64,000 bases of DNA from Pratylenchus scribneri (Eukaryota; Nematoda; Chromadorea; Rhabditida; Pratylenchidae), in assembly GCA_030063045.1 (NCBI GenBank), contig JAQSEB010000059.1, forward strand, positions 558,001 to 622,000. The letters are read 5' to 3'. This document shows, one piece after another, positions 21,190-30,530 of the stretch (within the stretch, counting starts at the first letter, position 1; each line of letters opens with the position of its first letter). A program made the position numbers and the translations under genes. The notes under the pieces were generated by a model that was not told the DNA's origin, made no database searches, and worked only from the letters and a program-made list of their open reading frames with translations.

Positions 21190-22175
21190 ATGAACACGAA
21201 TCATCCACCACCAAATATCCTATCAACGATGGTGAAGGAGCATGTGGCCAAGCAGAGTATTGGAAAAGAAATGCAAGGTTCATTCAAATTAAATCATAGC
21301 CAGAATTAACATCACAATTTATGCAGAAAAGCGTAAAAATGAGGCAATTGTGGCCGCACATGCATTGACCGAAGCCATGGTTGAACATTTAAATGGAAGG
21401 TTAGTTATCGTGAATTTATTTAAATTTGTCAAAAATGCCGAAAACGGTTCATTAGTTCATCCCAGAACCATAAACCCTTTTAGCTTTTACCCAATTGATA
21501 GAATCTCATCAGCAGGACACATCATTTGTTTATTTAGGCTTGGATTTAACCAATTCTAACTTAGTTTTGAACCATTAAACCAAAATGGGTTTAAACCGTT
21601 TAATACCCTTTAATTGTTGACCAAACCAAAATGGGTTTAAACCGTTTAATACCCTTTAATTGTTGACCAAACCAAAATGGGTTTAAACCGTTTAATACCC
21701 TTTAATTGTTGACCAAACCAAAATGGGTTTAAACCGTTTAATACCCTTTAATTGTTGACCAAACCATAACAAATTATATACAATTCAATGCGTCCGTCTT
21801 GACCAGCTCTATCCAATTTTGGGTTTATATGGTTTGTGAATGTAGGACAAACCCACCCTTAAACCATTTAAATTAAATATTAATCATACTCAATTTTAAG
21901 AATATCCTGTGCCTACAATAACCAAAAGCGGTTGGACGTGGAATGCAAAAAATTGGAAAGCAATGGGGCAGAGCTGGCAAAACACGCCGAACAATGGATT
22001 GAGCTGGTGGAACAAATGAACAAAACACTCAAAGTAATTTTAACACCCAAATTTATTTAATCTCAAAATGATTTTTTAGGAAATTGGTGACATCGAAAAT
22101 TGGTCAAAAACAATTGAAAATGATGTGCAGTTTATTTCGAGCAAATTGGAACAAATTCACAGAAATACAATTTAA
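21190..22175 (+). CDS. blos-1: BLOC-1 subunit 1 (GCN5L1)
   Basis: A small helical subunit of BLOC-1/BORC, complexes for lysosome-related organelle biogenesis and lysosome positioning. Four exons encode about 130 residues. MNTNHPPPNILSTMVKEHVA starts the protein, KQSIGKEMQ and EKRKNEAIVAAHALTEAMVE follow (compare QEKRRREAITAATCLTEALV in the human protein), then ISCAYNNQKRLDVECKKLES, WIELVEQMNKTLK and EIGDIENWSKTIENDVQFI. Length and residue pattern match the family. The stop is TAA 22173-22175. A family A element with four to five 46-bp units (21455-21870) makes up most of intron 2. PYM ends 110 bp away on the other strand. Confidence 0.92.
21455..21870 (-). mobile_element. Family A element with about four units (blos-1 intron)
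   Basis: GGCTTGGATTTAACCAATTC, TTTTGAACCATTAAACCAAA, units of ATGGGTTTAAACCGTTTAAT with ACCCTTTAATTGTTGACC, TATACAATTCAATGCGTCCG and GTGAATGTAGGACAAACCCA. It makes the intron several times larger than the coding exons around it. Confidence 0.85.
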
Positions 22176-22285
22176 TGAATGAATTAAATGTTTAATTGAG
22201 AGGCAAATTTTGTGAATGAAGAAAAAAGAATTGATGACAAATTATGAAAGAATTTTATGAATTTAAATTTTATATAATTTTTGGT

Positions 22286-23001
22286 TCATATTTCACTGAT
22301 TTTTTTGCTGAGCATTTCAATTTGTTCCTCATATTCTTTCCTCTTCTCAATTTTTTCCAATTGCGTTTTTTCCGGTTTCTTCAGGTCGCCGCTTTCAATC
22401 CTTTTCTGTAAATTTATTTTATTTTGAATTTTTGAATAAAATTTTATGAATTTACCTCCAATTTCTCAATGTCCTCAATTTTTTTCCTCAATTTTCCAAT
22501 CTCCTTTTTGACATGGTCCTCCGGTGTAATTGGCATATTCGGCCGGTCCAGGCAGGCAATCGGCGGCCTTGGTGTACTCGGCTTTCCGCCCACGGTGCTC
22601 CTTTGTTGGGTCGTTTTGGCCATTTCTGCAGGGGACCAGCCAACTAAAATATTGACGGTTTAAATTTGACCAATTTCCTCCTCCACTAACCTGGATAATT
22701 TAAATCTGTTCCGGCAGATTTCGCTTTCGAACGCAATTCCACCTGGGCCCTGCACTCAAATTTTGGTTGTTCCTCCTGGGGGATGTAGCCCGCTTTAACA
22801 CGCCTTGCCTTCCGCCAAGTTCCATCCGGTCGTTGAGTGGCTGGGATATAAACATCTCCTTAAAAAATCATTTTATTTTGGGCTCAATAATATTTTATAT
22901 AAACCTGTGCCGGTTTTGATGCGAACATCGCCTCCATTTGCCGTAGTCAATTGGTCATTTTTTAATTTTGGTTTTTGTTGTTGGGATGATGAGGACGACA
23001 T
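22286..23001 (-). CDS. PYM1: PYM, partner of Y14-Mago
   Basis: Binds the Mago-Y14 heterodimer and the small ribosomal subunit and removes exon junction complexes from translated mRNA. On the minus strand ATG 23001 gives [16 protein letters not shown]. Exon 2 holds the diagnostic Mago-Y14 binding segment [20 protein letters not shown] then [10 protein letters not shown] (compare [21 protein letters not shown]). The middle is short and Pro/Ser-rich. The C-terminus is a Lys/Glu coiled coil ([33 protein letters not shown]). The protein is about 185 residues, near the usual size. It converges on blos-1. Confidence 0.92.
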
Positions 23002-23257
23002 ATGATGATGTTTAGCTTAGAATAAATTAAATTAGACGGATTTATATTTATGGAGTGCAATAAATTTGAATGAAATTTATATATTCAATTATCGAACGTG
23101 AAATTAATCAAAATTAACTCAATTAGATTAAAAATTAATCCCAAACAGAATTAGATCTGAATATGAAAATAGAATGGAAATCCGAATTCGTTGCAGAATG
23201 ATCATGTCAGAATTCTTTCTGGAAACTTAGGAAAAATTAAAGCCTGATCTGTATTGA

Positions 23258-23328
23258 CTTCATTGGCGCAGTTGGTTAAGCGCTCAATTTTTTCACGTAT
23301 CGATTCAGGTTCGATTCCCAGATGAAAC
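23258..23328 (+). ncRNA. tRNA-like sequence or tRNA pseudogene
   Basis: Contains an A-box-like TGGCGCAGTTGG and a B box GGTTCGATTCC about 34 nt apart. GCGC/GCGC can form a D stem and about five acceptor pairs are possible (TTCAT with ATGAA), but the T stem is poorly paired and no clean anticodon arm forms. A T-run follows directly (TTTTTTTTT), as at a pol III terminator. I read it as a decayed tRNA or the head of a tRNA-derived SINE rather than a working tRNA. Confidence 0.45.
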
Positions 23329-23456
23329 AAATGTTTTTTTTTTCTTTGAATTAAATCTAATTTCAGATTTTTCTAATTGAAAAATTTAATAGTAAATTGA
23401 ACATTGCGAATCAAATGCATCTATGAAGAAATTCTGAATCTCATCTCATTTCTTTC

Positions 23457-24125
23457 CAATTTATTATTTTGAAAAATGAATGAAATTTTAAAAATTCATA
23501 ACTAAAAAACTAACAGAGATCCAGCCTTGAATTTTTTATATTTTTTAGCACATAATTGATGATATTTAATCACAAAGTTTCAGACTTTTCTAACGAGCTG
23601 TTTTTTAAAAATTGATTTTTAAAATTTTGCTTTTTATTGGTATTTTTTAAAAATTTTAAAAATTCATAACTAAAAAACTAACAGAGATCTAGACTTGAAT
23701 TTTTGGAATATTTTAGCTTATAAATAATAAGATATATTATAAAATTTTCAGACTTTTCTAACGGGCGATTTTTGAAAAATTTATTTTTGAAATTTTCCCT
23801 TTAAATTGAAATTTTTAAAATTTTTAAAAATTCATAACTAAAAAACGGCTGAACATCAAACCTTAAAATTTTTTATATTTTTTAGTTTATAATTATTAAA
23901 ATTTTATCAGAAAAAATCAGACTGAAAACTCAGGCCGATTTTGAAAAATTCATTTTTGAAATTTTCCCTTTTGAAATTTTTAAAAATTCATAACTAAAAA
24001 ACTAACAGAGATCCAGCCTTGAATTTTTGGCATATTTTAGTTTATAATTAATAAAATTTAATCAAAAAGTTTCAAACTTTTTTAACGAGTCGTTTTTGAG
24101 AAATTCATTTTTAAAATTTTGCCTC
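23457..24125. repeat. Four tandem units of about 165 bp
   Basis: Each unit begins AAAAATTCATAACTAAAAAAC, continues with CAGAGATCCAGCCTTGAATT, TATTTTTTAG, a CAGACTTTTCTAACGAG segment and ends in GAAATTTTNCCTTT. Units start near 23490, 23654, 23821 and 23983 and are diverged. No coding potential. Confidence 0.85.
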
Positions 24126-24480
24126 TGGTTAGCCTTGAGGTATAATAAAGAGCCACTCATAAATATTTGAATTGGCGCCAATTATAATTTTTTGAAACGA
24201 ATTTGGCATTATTAATTTTTTTGGGATTAATTGTCCAAAATTTTATTTCTTTGCATGCTCTCCAATTTAATCATAGTCTCTATTTTAGCCTGGCCTAGCT
24301 TCTCTCATTTTATTTTGATTGATTTCGATTTGATTTTCACCAAATTTTTTTCATCAAAAAAGAAAAATTCTTTGAGATTTAGAAAAGCAGAAAAGAACAA
24401 ACTTAATCGAGAGCGAGATTAAGATTTATAATTAAATTAATTTATTTTATTAAACTTTCTTTTAATTTATAGAGCAGAAA

Positions 24481-24875
24481 ATGGCAATTAAAATTAAAAA
24501 ACTTAGTGACGATCAAAATTTAATATTATGCCGTCGCTATTTCTTCTTCGGATTCGCATTTCTTCCATTGCTATGGCTTGTGAACGTTGTTTGGTTTTAC
24601 AGGTTTTTTTTACTAATTATTGAATTAAAATTAACCCAACTTTTTAAAGATATTCTTCCTGCGGAACACGCCGTAATTCACAGCCTACAAATGCAGAAGA
24701 AATGAGCGAAGCAGCCAAGAAAATCAAATTCTACATCTTCTGGTCTGCCATTGGTGTGATTTTCTGGACAATTTTGATCACTGCTTGGACCGCCTTCTAT
24801 CAAATGAATCGAAGTACAGGACAAGTGAAATGGGCTGAAGCTTTAACATACATTTACCCACTTGGTTATGTGTAA
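24481..24875 (+). CDS. pen-2: Gamma-secretase subunit PEN-2
   Basis: Two-helix membrane subunit needed for presenilin maturation and gamma-secretase activity (Notch signalling). Two exons, ATG 24481 and TAA 24873-24875, about 107 residues, close to the family's roughly 100. Exon 1 is MAIKIKKLSDDQNLILCRRY followed by FGFAFLPLLWLVNVVWFYR; FAFLPxLWLVN is the family signature in the first membrane segment. Exon 2 has a short loop, then the second hydrophobic segment FYIFWSAIGVIFWTILITAW and the C-terminal YIYPLGYV. The ATG is preceded by an acceptor (TTTATAG), fitting trans-splicing. Confidence 0.95.
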
Positions 24876-25393
24876 AATTCATTTGTATTTTTTTTTATTA
24901 TTATTTCTGATTTGACTAAATAAATTAATTTGAAAGACTATTTAATTTTGTACTTCCAATAAAAGAGTTCTTTGTAATTGTAATCAATAGGGGTGAATTT
25001 TAGGGTTTTGACCTAGAAATTGATGAGGAAAGTAATGTAAATATTTTTGGATATTATTTGATGTTTTGGCATGAATTTGGCCTAATTTATACCCATTTTA
25101 GGCTTTTTTTTGATGAAAATTTCATTAAAAATGCAATAAAATAAAAACCAAAAAATCACCCACATTTTTGAGGTGCTCAAAACATTTTTTGGAAAATTTC
25201 AACCTAAATAAAACCTATTCTCATTTTGCAGCCCATTGAGATAGATCCCCCTCCTCTTTTATAATAAATAGAAAAAAAACAAATCAAAATTTATCGTTTT
25301 GGAATAAAAAACACAAAAGAAAAAGAATATATCCCGCATAATCCAATTATATAATAAGAGAGGCACATGTTATGTTATTGGTTATCAATCATT
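24876..25393. other. Spacer between convergent pen-2 and PHF14
   Basis: AT-rich 518-bp tail-to-tail spacer containing both 3' UTRs. AATAAA at 24920-24925 is a likely pen-2 poly(A) signal. I see no gene or repeat. Confidence 0.4.
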
Positions 25394-28300
25394 TCACAAT
25401 AATGTTCTTCGTCGCGTTCTCATCGCCGACAGCTTCCAATCATTCGGCAATTGTTTATCCTTGGCCTTTGGTTCCACCTCATCCGGGCCCGGTTCGTTTT
25501 CCTCGGCACAGTCGGAACATTCAAATCGGGAGAATTTGTTTTTGGTGGGCATTCTCTCCAATGGTGGATCCAAACAGCCGATGTGATAGTTGAATTTACA
25601 GGTTTCGCAGAAAATTAGCAAATGCAGGTCATTGCACTGAAAAATTTGTGATTAAAATTCATTCATATAAATTGATGAGAGTATTTAATTTGCCAAAAAG
25701 AGTCGAAAATAGTAGGAGGGTTTGTTCTACATTCACAAATCAATTACCCGAAATTGAATAGAGCTTGTTAAGACGCATCACGCATTGAATGGTATATAAT
25801 TTGTTATGGTTTGGTCAACAATTAAAGGGTATTAAACGGTTTAAACCCATTTTGGTTTGGTCAACAATTAAAGGGTATTAAACGGTTTAAACCCATTTTG
25901 GTTTGGTCAACAATTAAAGGGTATTAAACGGTTTAAACCTATTTTGGTTTGGTCAACAATTAAAGGGTATTAAACGGTTTAAACCCATTTTGGTTTGGTC
26001 AACAATTAAAGGGTATTAAACGGTTTAAACCCATTTTGGTTTGGTCAACAATTAAAGGGTATTAAACGGTTTAACCCCATTTTGGTTTGGTCAACAATTA
26101 AAGGGTATTAAACGGTTTAAACCCATTTTGGATTGGTCAACAATTAAAGGGTATTCAACGGTTTAAACTCATTTTGGTTTGGTCAACAATTAAAGGGTAT
26201 TCAACGGTTTAAACTCATTTTGGTTTGGTCAACAATTAAAGGGTATTAAACGGTTTAAACCCATTTTGGTTTAATGGTTCAAAACTAAGTTAGAATTGGT
26301 TAAACCCAAAGACAAAAATATAATTAAATGATGCTACTTGATGACTGATGAGAACTATCCATTAAATATAAGGTTTATGGGTCTAGGATAAACCACTGAA
26401 CCGTTAGAATCTTTTTGAATTTTAAATATTTCCTTTTATAAATAAATTAAATCAAAACCTTTTTGCATTTATTGCATTCCAATGGGCCCTGGCTTGGTCC
26501 ATTCGGTGAAATGCTCTTCGAATTGCAGGCACTCAGTGTCGGTGGAGGTGAGTAACTGCAAAAATCGGCGCAAATTAATTCATTTAATTATGGGAATATA
26601 AACCTCGTTTCATTTGTTAAGCCTTTGCCCATTGCTTGAGTCTTTGTTAATGTTGCTGCAATTTTTGGTGGTTGTTTATTATTGTCGTTGTTGGAGCCAA
26701 ATTTGGTGAATAAAGAGGGTGAAAGTTTTACATCATTCATTTCCATCTTTTTGGCGCGTTTCTCATCAATACCGGTCGTCATTTTGGTTGATGTATTTTG
26801 CATTTTTGGCAGTGAACGTTTCCGATCAATTTTCTTTTTGGTGGGAGTCGTCGTTGTTTTCTCAATGATGGATGCGGGTGCAATGCTCCGAATGGCTGTT
26901 TTCAATTTCTCATATAATTCATTTTGATTTTCGGATTTTTGCGCTAATTCATCCCGTTCCATTCGGACCTAAAAAATTAAATCATTTATTTTTGTTTAAT
27001 TAATTTCAAATTCATATTTAATTTTAATTAAATTAATTTAAAAATTAATATAATTTATTTTTAATTAATTAAAAATGCAATTACATTTTTCAGCTCTTCC
27101 GCAATGCCTTTTTGACTTTCCAATAATTCATCCCGGTGCCGTTTATGCCTCTTCAACTTTTGTTCTTCCTCTCCAAACAATGTCGATTCACGATATTCCA
27201 CATAGCCCACAAATGCTTTGGAAAATGTCGGTGGCAATCCAATGGTCAGTTGAGAGGCGGGAATATTCCAAAATTCATCCTCAAATTGCTTTCGGCTCAT
27301 TCCAAGCAATTCTTCGGCCTTCTCCGCAAATCCATTCAAATATTTGGCCCGGGTATGAAGGAATTTGGCCTTTTTCTGGCACATTTATTATTAATTTTTG
27401 GATGAATTCTGTTATTACTTGAAGAGGAGAATCATTTGTTGATGATGAAGTGGCGGCATTGGCCAGCTCAATTTGTTTTAAGCGTTCATCCAATTGACGG
27501 CGCCATTTCTTCTCTTGACGGTCATCCAAATTAATCCGCTTGAATTCCACCATTCGTTCATTTTCTTGTTTTATGAATTTCTTATAACTGCAAAATATTT
27601 TTTTGTAAATAAATAATTTTAAAATAAAATTACGCTGATTTTTGTTTGTGGATCAAATCTTCGTTGTGGTTGTGAATTTTGCCTGAATAAATAATTTAAA
27701 TATTAATCGATAATTTTTAGATTTTTATAGAAGTTTTAATTATTATTTGTGTTCCGGAAATAAATTTAATTGTATTTTGTAATTGCCCCAATAATTGCGA
27801 TTGTAATTTAAAAGTAATTTTCATTCCAGAAAGAATTGTAATTTTAACATAAAATACTTACAATAAAGGTAGCCGGCTTCATGGTTTAATGATGAACGAT
27901 GATAATTTGGATTTTCAATCAAAAGTCCCAGGCGTTGAGCACAAGTCACGTGAAAGTAGTTTTTGCAAAGGCCGGCATCGCATTTCACAGTAATTCCCAC
28001 ACGAGATTCCAATCGATCGGTGCATCCGGCGCAAGGTTTCCTCCCAAAATTTCGATCAATATCGTCCCAATTGATTCCGGAGAGATGGTCAGGCTCAGTG
28101 AATGTAATCCCAGGGGTAAACAATGCACAAATCAAATGGGCCCAACATCCTTGAATATCTTAAATAAATTGATTAAATTTAAATTGAATTGTACAATAAG
28201 GGGAAGAAGATCAGACAAATTTGTTGCCATTTTAAAAAACTCATCGAGGACGGAACCAATTTTGATAATTTTAGTCAATTTAAAGAGCATACTTTTAGCT

Positions 28301-30386
28301 ATCAAATAAAATTAATTTTATTTAAATTGGTTCAAAATTGATTGAGTTGTGGTCAAAAAAAACTTTCAAAATGACCTGAAATTTGGTTTTTTCAATACAA
28401 CTCCATAAATTCTGAACCAAATTAAATAAAAATTAATATAATTTGATAGCCAAAATTCTGTTTTAATTTGATAAGAAAAATCATCAAAATTGGTTCAGTC
28501 TTTGAAGAGTTATTTTAAACAGCGACAAGAGGGTGTAAAACCTGTTCGCTTGAATGCCCCAAATCTGCTCGGACACAGTTCACAATGCGGCCGTATTCCA
28601 TTGCCAAGCAGACATGGCTCACAAAACCATGGCTCAGTTGATGCCGACGAACTCATTGATTGTGCCACTTCGGATGAAGTCGTCTGTTCTTCACCGCCAA
28701 TTCCATAGCAACTTTCATGCACCCGAATGCCGCATCTTAATAATATAATTTGTTATTTTTGTATTCATTTTATAATTTGTTTTTTACTTGTCACATTGAA
28801 TTAATTCACCGAGACGATCCGAATGCTTATTAAGGTCCAAACAAATTGAGCAAATTTTCTGGGACTGAAAAATAAAAAATAAATTAAAAAAGCAATTTTT
28901 TATTTGCCGAAAATAGCTATGAAAAAAGAGTCCATATTACGTAATAGCCAAAATTTGATAGAGCTGGTCAAGATGGACGCATTTAATGGTATATAATTTG
29001 TTATGGTTTGGTCAACAATTAAAGGGTATTAAACGGTTTAAACCAATTTTGGTTTGGTCAACAATTAAAGGGTATTAAACGGTTTAAACCCATTTTGGTT
29101 TGGTCAACAATTAAAGGGTATTAAACGGTTTAAACCCATTTTGGTTTGGTCAACAATTAAAGGGTATTAAACGGTTTAAACCCATTTTGGTTTGGTCAAC
29201 AATTAAAGGGTATTAAACGGTTTAAACCCATTTTGGTTTGGTCAACAATTAAATGGTATTAAACGGTTTAAACCTATTTTGGTTTGGTCAACAATTAAAG
29301 GGTATAAAACGGTTTAAACCCATTTTGGTTTGGTCAACAATTAAAGGGTATTAAACGGTTTAAACCCATTTTTGTTTAATGGTTTAAAACTAAATTTTAG
29401 TTGATTAAACCCAAAGCCAAAATATAATCTTGGTCTATGATAAACTTTTAAATCGTGGAAATCTTTTCGGCAAATAAATATTTCCTTAATTTTAAGTAAA
29501 ATACCTCCAAATTGGCATCCATTTGATCATCCTCATCAATGTTTATTATGCCATTAATCCTCTGCTTCTGATGAGTTGCTTTTTGCTGCGCCGCTGATGA
29601 AGTTGAGGGAATATCCTTGTTATCCTTTGACTCATCATCCACATTATCGTCTTCTTCCGACTCTGAACCACTTTCATAGCCAGTTTTGCTCTCATCTTCA
29701 TCCTCCAATTCATCATCCTCCTCCTCTTCAGATGATAGTGATGAAGCATCGGATTGGTCTCGCTCTGAATAATAAGATTTTTTGGTCTAGAAATATATTA
29801 TAGAATGTATTAAAAATGTATAAAAGTGAGAACCAAGCCCGAAAAAATTATTGGACTCTGGGTGGATTCGAACCCGAGACCTAAATTTTGAAAATTTCTA
29901 AGCCCCCTTAGACCTTTAGGGTTAAAAATTCCCAAAAAAAATTTTTTTGATCTAGAAATGTATTGTAGAATTTATAAAATCCGTAAAAATGAAAACTAAG
30001 TCAGAAAAAATTATTGGACTCGGAGCGGATTCGAACCCGAGACCTAAATTTTGTAAAATTCAATGTCCCTTCTATGGGTCGAGAATTTTTTAAAATTTTT
30101 TCGTCAATTCTATTCATAAACCGTAGGCAGCCTAAATCTAGCCAGTGGGTAATATTTTTAATTTATTATCTGCATAAAAATAACCTGTAAAATCCTCATC
30201 GTCTTCTTCGTCCCCAAAGCTTTCGGTAAGATGATGCAATTCGCCATCCAAAAATGCATTGCTTGGCTTAATTTGACGTTTTCCGGCAGCCCTTGAAACT
30301 GCAAAAAATGTGAATTAGATCATTTAAAAACTAGACAAAAAAATACCTGCACCTCGAAAGAAACTTTCACGCTCTTTTTCTGACAT
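25394..30386 (-). CDS. PHF14: PHF14-like multi-PHD chromatin protein
   Basis: A histone-binding PHD-finger protein. Minus-strand ATG 30386 gives MSEKERESFFRGA. An acidic N-terminal region follows (ELEDEDESKTGYESGSESEE). Next is a PHD plus extended-PHD module: ICSICLDLNKHSDRLGELIQ, CGIRVHESCYGIGGEE, EPWFCEPCLLGN, CELCPSRFGAFKRT, CWAHLICALFTPGITF, CDAGLCKNYFHVTCAQRLGL. A coiled-coil middle contains KWRRQLDERLKQIELA and FWNIPASQLTIGLPPTFSKA. A second PHD is split over exons: LECNKCKK, CNDLHLLIFCETCKFNYHIG, CLDPPLERMP, FECSDCAEE. The stop is at 25394-25396. A final PHD of vertebrate PHF14 is not seen. Large introns carry two family A arrays, a MITE and a pair of family B copies. The splice acceptor at the ATG and the spacing to ZCCHC8 suggest an operon. 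Confidence 0.88.
25715..26425 (+). mobile_element. Family A element with about ten 46-bp units (PHF14 intron)
   Basis: Flanks GGGTTTGTTCTACATTCACA on the left and GGTCTAGGATAAACC on the right enclose about ten tandem copies of TTTGGTCAACAATTAAAGGG then TATTAAACGGTTTAAACCCA. The unit contains the palindrome GGTTTAAACC. The same flanks occur in the other family A loci. No ORF. Confidence 0.85.
28221..28529. mobile_element. MITE-like inverted repeat, family D copy 2
   Basis: About 310 bp in a PHF14 intron. Left end TTGTTGCCATTTTAAAAAAC then TCATCGAGGACGGAACCAAT; the right end is its near inverse, ATTGGTTCAGTCTTTGAAGA then GTTATTTTAAACAGCGACAA. The interior matches copy 1 (GATAGCCAAAA, TCTGAACCAA). 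The right end lies about 12 nt from the splice donor of the exon encoding FGAFKRT. Confidence 0.8.
28935..29465 (+). mobile_element. Family A element with about eight 46-bp units (PHF14 intron)
   Basis: Same orientation and unit as the element at 25715. The left flank AATTTGATAGAGCTGGTCAA is followed by GTATATAATTTGTTATGG and about eight units of GTATTAAACGGTTTAAACCC with GGTCAACAATTAAAG. The right end is decayed (TGATAAACTTTTAAATCG). Confidence 0.85.
29770..30145 (-). mobile_element. Pair of family B elements (PHF14 intron)
   Basis: Two adjacent units of about 160 bp on the minus strand. Each has GGTCTCGGGTTCGAATCC at its centre, followed by TCCAATAATTTTTTC, then TTTTATACATTTT, CATTCTANAATA and TTTCTAGACC. 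The B-box-like GGTTCGAATCC resembles a pol III promoter. Confidence 0.75.
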
Positions 30387-30530
30387 TTAACTACAAAATT
30401 TGATATAAAATTGAAAAAAAATCATTCAAAAAAAAAATAATATGAATTTAAAGAAATCCAATGGTATGAAAATAAATTAATATAAAAATTTTATTCGAAT
30501 GATGTCATTAAAAATGCATTTAAATTCAAT

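Larger units (their letters stand above)
23002..24480. other. Region between PYM and pen-2
   Basis: Divergent promoters for PYM and pen-2 should lie here. It also holds a tRNA-like sequence (23258-23328) and four tandem units of about 165 bp (23457-24125). 24126-24480 is AT-rich without a gene I can support. Confidence 0.5.

Noticed and set aside
25715..26425. Regular palindromic repeats resembling a CRISPR array
   Set aside because: Units are contiguous with no unique spacers, the genome is eukaryotic and no cas genes are present.
26682..27422. Several hydrophobic plus-strand frames
   Set aside because: Antisense to the Lys/Glu-rich coiled-coil exons of PHF14, which explains the Phe/Leu-rich translation.
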